DNA of 40,634 nt from Candidatus Dormiibacterota bacterium (lineage in GTDB: Bacteria > Chloroflexota > Dormibacteria > Aeolococcales > Bog-877), in the NCBI GenBank assembly GCA_013044295.1, contig JABEUU010000072.1:1-40634 (forward strand), given 5' to 3'. The notes under the pieces are model-generated. The model searched no databases and was not told the origin of the DNA. It saw only the letters and a list, made by a program, of their open reading frames with translations. Shown in pieces: positions 1 through 7,997 of the stretch. How positions within the stretch are numbered: the stretch's first letter is position 1; every line of letters begins with the position of its first letter. A program made the translations under genes and the position numbers.

Positions 1-1484
1 ATCTGGGCCAGCCGGCCGGGGCCCGCGGCCGGTCCAGGATCTGGAGTGCGAGACCCGCCCCGACCCCCTGGAATCGAGGGGGATGCCCCGTCTGATGGCC
101 CGGGCGGGACGGCGACGGACATGGTCAGACGCACGGTCGTCCCCTGCCCAAGGACTGAGTTGACTTCAAGACGGCCCTTGGCCAGGGTGGCGCGCTCACT
201 CATCCCGCGCAGGCCCAGGCCGGGTACCGTGGTGTCCACCAGAAAGCCGCAACCGTCATCCTGAACCTTGACCCGCACAGTGCGTTTGGCGAAGCTCAGG
301 TGGACGTCGACGTGGGAAGCCCCCGCGTGGCGCTCGACGTTGCGGAGGGCCTCCTGCACGATCCGGTAAATGTCCGTCTTGCGGTCCCACCCAAGGTCCA
401 GCTCGTGGCCGCTGACGCGGAGCGACCCCTTGGTCTCAGAACGGCCACTGAAGTCGGCCACCAGCTGGCGCAGCGAGGCCACCAGTCCGAGATCGTCGAG
501 CAACGGAGGCCGAAGGCCGTCCGCCAGCTGCCGGAGCTGGACCACGACGCTCACCAGAATCTGTCTGATGCTGGCTACCGCCTCGCGATGAGTGGCGAGA
601 ACGGCCTCGTCGTCCGATATCGCCTCCAGGCGCCGGGACAGGTAGATGAGTGTCTGCAGGGGCTCGTCGTGGATGTCCTGCCCGATCCGGCGGCGCTCCT
701 GCTCTTGGACGTGGACCACCTGGAGGGCGAAGGACTGGGTCTGGCGCTGCCGTTCCTCGTCCTCGGTCACATCCTGCAGGATGATCTGCAACAGTGGGTC
801 ATCACCGCTGTCGGTAACCAGGGTGGAGAGAGGGTGCAGGACTCGGCCGGCGCCATCTGGCAGGACGACCGGCAACAGCTTTGGAGGCGTCTGGGCCAGG
901 AGCCGCCTGGCGACCCCTTCGCCGACCAGGTCAGCCAGTTGGCGCCGGCCGAGCCGAGCTCCGAAAAGCGCCTTGGCGGCCGGGTTGGCCTCGCGCAGGG
1001 CGCCGGACTTGTCCGTCACCAGGGTGGGTGCGGAGCTGGCTTCGAAGAGCGCCCGAAAGCGCGCCTCGGCAGCCGTGTGGGCCCGGATCGCCAGGTCCGC
1101 ACGCTCTCTGGCGATCGTCTCGCGCTCGACCCGCTGGCCCACCGCCACCGCCACCAGACAGATCAAGACCAGCAGAGTCCCATCCGACCACAGATCGGTC
1201 CGCGAGTCGACCACGAACAGGTCCGGCATCATGAGGAGGGTTCCCCAAGCGGCGCTGGCACAGGCACCACCGATGCCGAACCGGAGAGCCGCGTAGATCA
1301 CGGGCAGCAGGAAGAGGCCGACCGTGGGGTAGTCGGGAACCCCTGCCGGGAGCCAGGACTTGTGCAGGTCCAACAGCAGATGGCCCATGACCAAGACGAG
1401 GATCACAAACTGGATGACCCAGAAGCGGCGGTCCCGCAGGGGCGGCCGCAGCACCTGACCCACCACCCCCTTGAAACCCGGCAT
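1..1484 (-). CDS. Membrane sensor histidine kinase, PAS + HisKA_3/HATPase (NarL-type), truncated by the left window edge
   Basis: Read directly on the minus strand; absent from the ORF track because no stop lies inside the window. ATG at 1484 gives MPGFKGVVGQVLRPPLRDRRFWVIQFVILVLVMGHLLLDLHKSW..., hydrophobic N-terminus. H-box ERRRIGQDIHDEPLQTLIYLSRRLE, then HATPase-like VKVQDDGCGF...GLGLRGMSERA. The + strand ORF 300..1532 is its antisense shadow. Confidence 0.88.
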   Translation of the reverse strand, partial: MPGFKGVVGQVLRPPLRDRRFWVIQFVILVLVMGHLLLDLHKSWLPAGVPDYPTVGLFLLPVIYAALRFGIGGACASAAWGTLLMMPDLFVVDSRTDLWSDGTLLVLICLVAVAVGQRVERETIARERADLAIRAHTAAEARFRALFEASSAPTLVTDKSGALREANPAAKALFGARLGRRQLADLVGEGVARRLLAQTPPKLLPVVLPDGAGRVLHPLSTLVTDSGDDPLLQIILQDVTEDEERQRQTQSFALQVVHVQEQERRRIGQDIHDEPLQTLIYLSRRLEAISDDEAVLATHREAVASIRQILVSVVVQLRQLADGLRPPLLDDLGLVASLRQLVADFSGRSETKGSLRVSGHELDLGWDRKTDIYRIVQEALRNVERHAGASHVDVHLSFAKRTVRVKVQDDGCGFLVDTTVPGLGLRGMSERATLAKGRLEVNSVLGQGTTVRLTMSVAVPPGPSDGASPSIPGGRGGSRTPDPGPAAGPGRLAQ

Positions 1485-1543
1485 CGAAGGCTTGGGGCCG
1501 GGCCCCGCACCGGCTGGGCCAGGCAACCCTGAACCCGGCCGGC

Positions 1544-3367
1544 TCAGATCTCGGACTCGCTCCAGGGCCGGCACGTCTGCAGTACCGCTCGGGCCGCCTC
1601 CCGGCCCTGCGCCATCGCTCCGACCACCGTCGAGGGGCCTACCAGAGCGTCCCCCACCACCCACATCCGGTCCCCCCTCGGAGCCTGGGCCGCATCCAGC
1701 CCCATCGCCGCCTGGTGACGCCATAGCCAGGTCCACCAACTGGTGCGAACGGCCCCATCACCGGCGCGCCGGTGGTGTAGGAGACGCCCCCAGACACCGC
1801 CTTGAGCGGGCGCCTCAGCCAACGCCAACGTGACCTCCCTGGCCAGTGCCTGAGACCCCACCGTGCCTCCGGCCAAGATACCACTGGCAAGCCAGCGGCG
1901 GGGCGGGATCGCTTGGCGCAGGTCCACCGGCGGTAGGGGCAACTCGACCACCCCCCCGGAGACATCCTTGGCCACCCGGTAGCCAAGCGCGAAGACCACC
2001 CGGTTGACGGTGATGCGCTCGGGCTCTCCGGGGAGCACCCGGGGCCGCTCGCCCACCCGCCGCTGGCGAGTGCGCTGAAGGCATGCGGACGAAACCCCGA
2101 TCGAGTCGCCGTCCAGCCTCTGGACGGTGCAGGAGAAGCGCACCTCCACCCCCTCCTGGCGTGCCTCATCGAGTTCATCAGGGCGGACCCTGGTGAAACG
2201 CTCATCCATCCACTCGACGGCGATCGCGTCGGCTCCGAGCCGGCGCACCGTCCGCGCCACATCCATGGCCGTGTTGCCGCCGCCGACCACGAGCACGCGG
2301 GCCCCGGGGCCAATCTCCGGGAGTAGCTCACCCGCCAGCAGAGCTCGTTTGGCACGGTCCAAGAAGACGGTGGCATCCTCGGTTCCGGGCAGATCTGTCC
2401 CCGGGATCGGAGGCACGATCGGAGCCGAGGCTCCTTGGGCCAGAATCACCGCGTCGTGCTGGTCGACCAGGCCCGCGAGGGCGATGTCCCGGCCGACCTC
2501 GACGCCGGTTCGCAACTCGAGGCCCGCTTCGATGAGGGCGCCGATAGGCCGTTCCGCGACGTCAGTTGGCAGGGTGAAGTCAGGGATTCCCCACCGCAAA
2601 ACCCCCCCGGGGCGCTCGTCCTTTTCGAGCATCGTAACCTTGGCCCCAGCCGCCAGCAACCACCAAGCGGCGGCACAACCAGCCGGCCCTGACCCCACCA
2701 CTGCCACTGACAAATCCACGCCGTCGGCCGAACTTCTCTCCACGCCGGGGACAGCGGCTCGGTCGGTGATGAACCTCTCCAGCTGGCCGATCGCGACCGG
2801 CTGCCCACCGGCGAGGGCCCACGAGCAGGCGCCCTCGCATTGGACGCTCTGGTCGCAGACTCGGCTGCAGATGTCTGGCAGCACGCTGGTCTCCCGCAGG
2901 ACCGCGTGGGCGGTGCCCAGGTCCCGCTCCCGGACGGCGGCGATGAAGCCAGGGATGTCGTTGTGAGCGGGGCACCCTTCCAGGCAGGTGGGGTCCGGGC
3001 ACCTGAGACAGCGCTCGGCCTCCGCCACGGCCTGACCCCAGCTGGAGAAACCTCGGCGGACTTCACGGACGTTTCCGACCAGGGCACTTGGATGTACGAC
3101 TGGGACCTGCTGGCGCGGTCCTACCACCATCGGCCCGCTGACCGAGATCGCGGAGTAGGGACAGACGCGCTGGCACTGGCGACAGCCGACGCAGAGCTGG
3201 TCATCCGCCTGCGCGATCCAGTTCTTGCTGTCGAGGCTGAGGGCGCCGGTGGGGCATCGGATCACACACTCCTGGCAGCCAACACAGCGTTCGGCATCGA
3301 CACGCACCAGCCCGTGGAGCCGGCTTTCGACGTTGAACACGTCGCGCGGCGGCGACTCAACGCTCAT
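1544..3367 (-). CDS. FAD/NAD(P)-dependent oxidoreductase, glutamate-synthase-small-subunit (GltD)-like, with N-terminal 2x[4Fe-4S] ferredoxin domain
   Basis: Motifs CVGCQECVIRCP and CVGCRQCQRVCP; GltD-like CLRCPDPTCLEGCPAHNDIPGFI; nucleotide-binding VAVVGSGPAGCAAAWWL and VLVVGGGNTAMDVART. Confidence 0.9.
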   Translation of the reverse strand: MSVESPPRDVFNVESRLHGLVRVDAERCVGCQECVIRCPTGALSLDSKNWIAQADDQLCVGCRQCQRVCPYSAISVSGPMVVGPRQQVPVVHPSALVGNVREVRRGFSSWGQAVAEAERCLRCPDPTCLEGCPAHNDIPGFIAAVRERDLGTAHAVLRETSVLPDICSRVCDQSVQCEGACSWALAGGQPVAIGQLERFITDRAAVPGVERSSADGVDLSVAVVGSGPAGCAAAWWLLAAGAKVTMLEKDERPGGVLRWGIPDFTLPTDVAERPIGALIEAGLELRTGVEVGRDIALAGLVDQHDAVILAQGASAPIVPPIPGTDLPGTEDATVFLDRAKRALLAGELLPEIGPGARVLVVGGGNTAMDVARTVRRLGADAIAVEWMDERFTRVRPDELDEARQEGVEVRFSCTVQRLDGDSIGVSSACLQRTRQRRVGERPRVLPGEPERITVNRVVFALGYRVAKDVSGGVVELPLPPVDLRQAIPPRRWLASGILAGGTVGSQALAREVTLALAEAPAQGGVWGRLLHHRRAGDGAVRTSWWTWLWRHQAAMGLDAAQAPRGDRMWVVGDALVGPSTVVGAMAQGREAARAVLQTCRPWSESEI

Positions 3368-3410
3368 CAGGCGACCCTCCCCACCAACACCAGGCCAAGT
3401 CCTTGGGCCA

Positions 3411-4961
3411 TCACGAGGCTCCCCCCATGGCGACGTAGAGCAACGCCACGCTCAGACCGCTGAGGCAGATGACCGCGAGACTGACCGCCCGCAGCCTCCC
3501 CAGGTGAGCGGTCAGCGGTCGCAGGTCGCGTCCCGAAATCCGCCAGGTGGCGTAGGCCGCCCCCAGAGTGCCCACGGCCGTCACCACGATCTGGCTGATG
3601 ACCACCCCGTGCGGCGACAGGATCCGGAAGTTGTAGAGGGATGAGTGGGCGGTCCCGAAAAGGTTCCACCCGAACCCGAACGGGTCCGAGATCGCGGGAA
3701 TGATGCGGGCGGCGTGGTACCAGAGTCGCGGCAGCTGGCGGGCCAGGTAGTCCGAGGCCATCAGCGGAATGAAGCCGTAGGCCAGCGGCGCAAACCAGTT
3801 GGCATAGGAGCCGGCCCGGCCGGGCACCCGCCTGACAGCCTTGGCAAAGGCCACGCTCCGCTTCGCCAGCAGCTCCCGGGTGGCCCACGCGTAGGCCCCT
3901 ACCAGCAGCGCCACGATGGCGATGATGCCAAGGTAGTCGACCGGGTTGGGATAGCCCGGGAACCCGGTGGTGCGGTTGAGCCAGCGGTCCAGAGGCGCAT
4001 AGAAAGGCATCGCGTTGACCTGCTGGAAGACCACCAGTCCGAAGAGGATCGCAACCGCCCAGGCGACGTCCACCCGACGCCGGACCGGAGCTATCACCGA
4101 GGTCAGCGGCTTTTGCACGAAGATCCCCACGTTGTCGTAGGGGCAGTTCTTGATGCACTCGGTGCAGAGCCCGCACATCAGGTTCGAAGTCGCGCTCCCG
4201 GGCCACTCGTACCACGGGCACGGGTAGCCCCGCTCGCTTCCTCGCAGGCAATCCTTGGTGGGGCAGGTGATGCAGCGCTCGCGGTCGCGAGTGCGCATAC
4301 CGGCCACCATCCCGGTGGACCCGACCGTGCCGATCAAGGCGGTCAACGGACAGAGGTACCGGCAGAATGTCCGCCGCTCGAAGACCAGGAAGGTCAACAG
4401 GGCGGAGCCGATCACGAAGAACACCAGGAAGCTGGTGAACCGGGGGTCTCCAGGGGCGGCAATGTTGAAGTACTCTTCGAACCAGGTCAGGCCCAGAAAC
4501 ATCGCCACCGAGGGCAGCAGCGCCCACTTGGTCAGGGCCTGGGGCCAGCGCAGGTTGAGCCCGATGGGAGCGGCATGGCGAGCCCACAGCGTGTGCCGCT
4601 GCACCCACTCGCCAAGCCCGCCGAAGGGACACATCACGCACCAGCCCCGGCCAATGCCGACCATCAGCAGGAACACGGCGCAGAACCAGATGTACCAGGT
4701 GATCACCGTGGCGAAGTTCCGGGTTGGGGCAATGATCCCGGCCAAGCCGGTGACAATCACCAACCAGAAGATGATCTGGTTGGGCAGGATCAGCATGAAT
4801 TGGAACGGCCGACTCTTCAGCACCCGGCGAACCCGCGGATTGCGCGAAATGTCGAGCTTGGGGTCGGTGGGACCGAAGTGCTCCGCCTGGCCCTCACGTG
4901 ATGGCGGCCGGAGCTCGCGGGGCAACTCCCGAACCGGCAACTCCCGAAGCGGCAATGCCAT
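3411..4961 (-). CDS. NapH/NosR/CcoG-like polytopic membrane 4Fe-4S protein
   Basis: Several TM segments; GRGWCVMCPFGGLGEW, CRYLCPLTALIG, CITCPTKDC, CGLCTECIKNCPYDNVGIF; strong SD (AGGAGGAG) upstream of ATG 4961. Confidence 0.85.
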   Translation of the reverse strand: MALPLRELPVRELPRELRPPSREGQAEHFGPTDPKLDISRNPRVRRVLKSRPFQFMLILPNQIIFWLVIVTGLAGIIAPTRNFATVITWYIWFCAVFLLMVGIGRGWCVMCPFGGLGEWVQRHTLWARHAAPIGLNLRWPQALTKWALLPSVAMFLGLTWFEEYFNIAAPGDPRFTSFLVFFVIGSALLTFLVFERRTFCRYLCPLTALIGTVGSTGMVAGMRTRDRERCITCPTKDCLRGSERGYPCPWYEWPGSATSNLMCGLCTECIKNCPYDNVGIFVQKPLTSVIAPVRRRVDVAWAVAILFGLVVFQQVNAMPFYAPLDRWLNRTTGFPGYPNPVDYLGIIAIVALLVGAYAWATRELLAKRSVAFAKAVRRVPGRAGSYANWFAPLAYGFIPLMASDYLARQLPRLWYHAARIIPAISDPFGFGWNLFGTAHSSLYNFRILSPHGVVISQIVVTAVGTLGAAYATWRISGRDLRPLTAHLGRLRAVSLAVICLSGLSVALLYVAMGGAS

Positions 4962-5003
4962 GCCTTCTTTCTCCTCCTAAGGTCGGACCCTCGCGGGTGG
5001 TTC

Positions 5004-5031
5004 CACCTATGAAGGTAGGTGACAACACCTA
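5004..5031. promoter_or_regulatory. Three alternating hexamer half-sites CACCTA-N6-TAGGTG-N4-CACCTA
   Basis: Sequence cacctaTGAAGGtaggtgACAAcaccta lies between the divergent genes starting at 4961(-) and 5129(+). Confidence 0.5.
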
Positions 5032-5036
5032 GAGTT

Positions 5037-5080
5037 GCCAGGGCCAATGGTCCCTAGATGTCGGGACCTTGGGCCCTGGC
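5037..5080. promoter_or_regulatory. Long near-perfect inverted repeat (hairpin or dimeric operator) in divergent intergenic region
   Basis: GCCAGGGCCAATGGTCCC-TAGATGTC-GGGACCTTGGGCCCTGGC: 16 of 18 arm positions complementary, 8-nt centre. Confidence 0.6.
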
Positions 5081-5128
5081 GATCTCGCCTTCGAAAGGGG
5101 CGGGCTGGTAGATTTCTGACCCGTAACC

Positions 5129-6751
5129 GTGATTGCAAAGAGCCCGGACCGCCGCGACGCTCTCCTGGAGGCCGGCCTGGGCCTGGCCTCGGAGCTCTCG
5201 CTCTCGGTTGTCCTCGACCGGATCGTGGCTGCGGCCTGCGACTTGACGTCGGCCCGCTACGGGGCGATCGGCGTGCTGGGGCCGACCGGGACCATGGTCG
5301 ACTTCATCACCAGGGGCATCTCCCCAGCCGCCAGGAGACGGATTGGAGACATGCCATCCGGACGCGGGATCCTGGGGGTTTTGATGGCGGACCCCAGGCC
5401 ACTCCGGCTGGCCGATATCTCTAGGGATCCTCGCGCGGCCGGATTCCCCTCACACCATCCCCGGATGACCTCCTTCCTGGGGGCGCCGGTACTGGCCGGA
5501 GGCAGGGTCTTCGGCAACATCTACCTGACCGACAAGCGAGGGGCCGCGGAATTCAGTGGGGAGGACGAGCGGGCCTTAACGATGTTGGCCAGCCAGGCCG
5601 CCGTCGCCATCACCAATGCCACCCTTTATGGAGCCGCTCTCTCCCGAGGGCGCTGGTTGGCGGCCGCCCAGACGATCACCGACGCGACCCTGGCCGGCTC
5701 CCCCATCGGAGAGATATTGGGCCTGGTGGCCGACCGCGCCTGCGAGCTGCTGGCGGGTGACTTTGCCCTGATCGCGACGCCGATCGGAGATGGGGACGGC
5801 GGCCTGCGCATCGAGGCCAGCGCCGGGCGGGGAATCGCCCCGCTCGCCAGCAGGCTCCTGCTGTCACCGCGAGGGCCCGCTGACCGAGCCCTGCGAGGAA
5901 GCCACCCGGTCGTGACCCGAGCCAGCCACCCGGGCGGGAGCGGGCAGCCGGGGCGGGCCACCCCGAGCGGAGCCAGCGTGTTCGCGAAACTCTCCGGTCA
6001 TGAGGGAACCCTGGGGGTCCTGGGGGTGGTTGGGAGACGTGGGCAATCGCCACCGGCGCCGGACGCGGTTCGTATGGTCGAGAGCTTTGCCGCCCAGGCG
6101 GCGGTTGCGCTGGAGTACGCCCGGAGTCGGCACGAACTCCAGCGTCTGGTGCTGCTGGACGAGCGCGAGCGGATCGCCAAGGAGCTCCATGACGGTGTCA
6201 TCCAGTCACTCTTCGCCGTCGGCATGGGCTTGCAGGCCATCAACCCAAGCGCGGCCCCCGACGAGATCGCACGCCGCATCGAAAGTGCGGTCGGAGAGCT
6301 GGACCACGTGATCGGGGACCTGCGCAGCTACATCTTCGGGCTGCGACCGGGAATCCTGACCGATAGACCCCTGGGAGAAGCGCTCCGCCTCTTGACCATG
6401 GAGTTCGAAGCCCGGTGCGGGGTCAGCACCAAAGTTGAGATTGACGATCAGGTGGCGGGGCGACTGACGGAACTGGGCTCGGATGTGGTCCAGCTCACCA
6501 GAGAAGCGCTCTCCAACATCAGCCGCCACGCCCAAGCCCATAGCTGCCGGCTCCGTTTGGCAACTGTGAGAGGATGGGCGGTCTTGACCATTCACGACGA
6601 CGGAGTCGGTTTCGCCCCCTCCGGCGCTCGCACCGCCGGCCTCGGCCTGCTGAACATGGAGCAGCGGGTTGCCGCCCTGGGAGGACGGATGTCGATACGG
6701 TCTCGGCCCCAGCAGGGGACCCGGGTGCGCGTGGCGCTGCCGCTTGACTGA
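5129..6751 (+). CDS. GAF-GAF sensor histidine kinase, DosS/DevS-like
   Basis: GAF1 region DISRDPRAAGFPSHHPRMTSFLGAPVLAGGRVFGNIYLTDK closely resembles the heme-GAF of mycobacterial DosS; H-box ERIAKELHDGVIQSLFAVGMGLQ; HATPase IHDDGVGF..GLGLLNMEQRV. GTG start. Confidence 0.92.
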   Translation: MIAKSPDRRDALLEAGLGLASELSLSVVLDRIVAAACDLTSARYGAIGVLGPTGTMVDFITRGISPAARRRIGDMPSGRGILGVLMADPRPLRLADISRDPRAAGFPSHHPRMTSFLGAPVLAGGRVFGNIYLTDKRGAAEFSGEDERALTMLASQAAVAITNATLYGAALSRGRWLAAAQTITDATLAGSPIGEILGLVADRACELLAGDFALIATPIGDGDGGLRIEASAGRGIAPLASRLLLSPRGPADRALRGSHPVVTRASHPGGSGQPGRATPSGASVFAKLSGHEGTLGVLGVVGRRGQSPPAPDAVRMVESFAAQAAVALEYARSRHELQRLVLLDERERIAKELHDGVIQSLFAVGMGLQAINPSAAPDEIARRIESAVGELDHVIGDLRSYIFGLRPGILTDRPLGEALRLLTMEFEARCGVSTKVEIDDQVAGRLTELGSDVVQLTREALSNISRHAQAHSCRLRLATVRGWAVLTIHDDGVGFAPSGARTAGLGLLNMEQRVAALGGRMSIRSRPQQGTRVRVALPLD

Positions 6752-7427
6752 GTCTGGCACCGGCGCACCCTCCCCCCTGCGCATCATGCTCGTGGACGAC
6801 CACGAGCTGGTGCGCGAGGGCCTGCGCGCAGTGTTGAGTGGGGTGCCCGAGTTCGAGGTCGTGGCCGAGGCCGGTGACGCGGCGGCCGCGATCCGAGACG
6901 CGGAGCGAGCCCGGCCCGACGTGGTCGTGATGGACGTCCGGCTCGGGTCCGGCAGTGGGATCGAGGTGACTCGGGAGATCCGGGCTCGAAATCCCCAGGT
7001 CCGGGTACTCATGCTGACCTCCTTCGCCGACGACGAGGCGCTGTTCGCCTCGATCATGGCCGGCGCCGCGGGATACCTTTTGAAGCAGATCAGGAGCGGT
7101 GAAATCGTGCAGGCGATTCGCGCCATCGGGGCCGGGCAGAGCCTGCTCGACCCCGCCGTAACCAAAGCCGTCCTGGACCAGTGGCGGCAGGCGCGGAGTT
7201 TGATCCGGGACGAGAGGCTAGCCCGCCTCTCCACCACCGAGGAGCGGATCCTGGCACTGGTCGCCGAGGGTCGCACCAACCGGGAGGTGGGGGCGGCCTT
7301 GCATCTGGCCGAGAAGACCGTGAAGAACTACGTCTCCAGCATCCTCGCCAAGCTCGAGGTGGCCCGGCGAGCAGAGGCAGCGGCCTACCTCGCTCGCCAC
7401 AGCACGGTGTCTCCGCCGAAGCTGTAG
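6744..7427 (+). CDS. LuxR/NarL-family response regulator, DosR/DevR-like
   Basis: REC domain LRIMLVDDHELVREG..DVVVMDVRL..; HTH LSTTEERILALVAEGRTNREVGAALHLAEKTVKNYVSSILAKL. Probable TTG start overlaps the kinase stop; the ORF-track start at 6669 is probably too early. Confidence 0.92.
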   Translation: MTESGTGAPSPLRIMLVDDHELVREGLRAVLSGVPEFEVVAEAGDAAAAIRDAERARPDVVVMDVRLGSGSGIEVTREIRARNPQVRVLMLTSFADDEALFASIMAGAAGYLLKQIRSGEIVQAIRAIGAGQSLLDPAVTKAVLDQWRQARSLIRDERLARLSTTEERILALVAEGRTNREVGAALHLAEKTVKNYVSSILAKLEVARRAEAAAYLARHSTVSPPKL

Positions 7428-7565
7428 GGCCCAGTGCCGACTCGGCTCGGGATGGCCCCGCGTCGGTCCGGTTGAGGGCTTGGTCCCCCTCCACCCGGGT
7501 GACACGCCGCCCGCCCGACCGCACTCCGGGCCTGGCGACGGTTGTGCGAGCCCCAAAGCCCTGGT

Positions 7566-7997
7566 TCAGGAGTCCAGCAGCACCCCGTAGTCGGTCGTCT
7601 CCCCGCCACCCGCCAGGCCCTTAGCGGGCGGGACGTCACTGCCCTTCTCCACCAAGCCCATCACATGGTCGCTGACGCCCTCCCGGCGCAGCACCTCCCA
7701 GCCGGCCTCCAGCGAGAGCTCGTTCAGGACCACCACCAGGTCCCCCTCGATGCGGACATCCCAGCCGATGTTCTCCAACCGTCGCAGCACGTCGCTGAGG
7801 ATGGAGAGCCGCTCATGGACCAGCTTTCCGGAAGCGGCCAGCCGGACGGAAACGGGCAGGTTGGCGGCCCTGGGCCGGTCCGGAAAGCCGAAGGAGTGCA
7901 TCTCCAGGTAGGTCTCCATCGTCCGGGAGATCGGCGGTTTGGTCACCTCCCGGAACTCGTCGGATGCCTTGTGTATGGGGCGGAAGATCAGCTTCAC
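7566..7997 (-). CDS. Conserved-looking hypothetical protein, 143 aa, last gene of the cytochrome cluster
   Basis: GTG start at 7997 overlaps the TGA of the upstream CydA-like gene (GTGA). VKLIFRPIHKASDEFREVTKPPISRTMETYLEMHSFGFPDRP... no family recognised. Confidence 0.7.
   Translation of the reverse strand: MKLIFRPIHKASDEFREVTKPPISRTMETYLEMHSFGFPDRPRAANLPVSVRLAASGKLVHERLSILSDVLRRLENIGWDVRIEGDLVVVLNELSLEAGWEVLRREGVSDHVMGLVEKGSDVPPAKGLAGGGETTDYGVLLDS

Noticed and set aside
300-1532. 410-aa + strand ORF (and nested 370..591, 646..1296, 881..1234)
   Set aside because: Antisense shadows of the histidine kinase read on the minus strand; that strand has H-box and HATPase motifs, while the + ORFs have no recognisable domain.
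3645-4901. 418-aa + strand ORF
   Set aside because: Antisense to the NapH-like gene; low-complexity, Gly/Gln/His-rich composition typical of GC-rich shadow ORFs.
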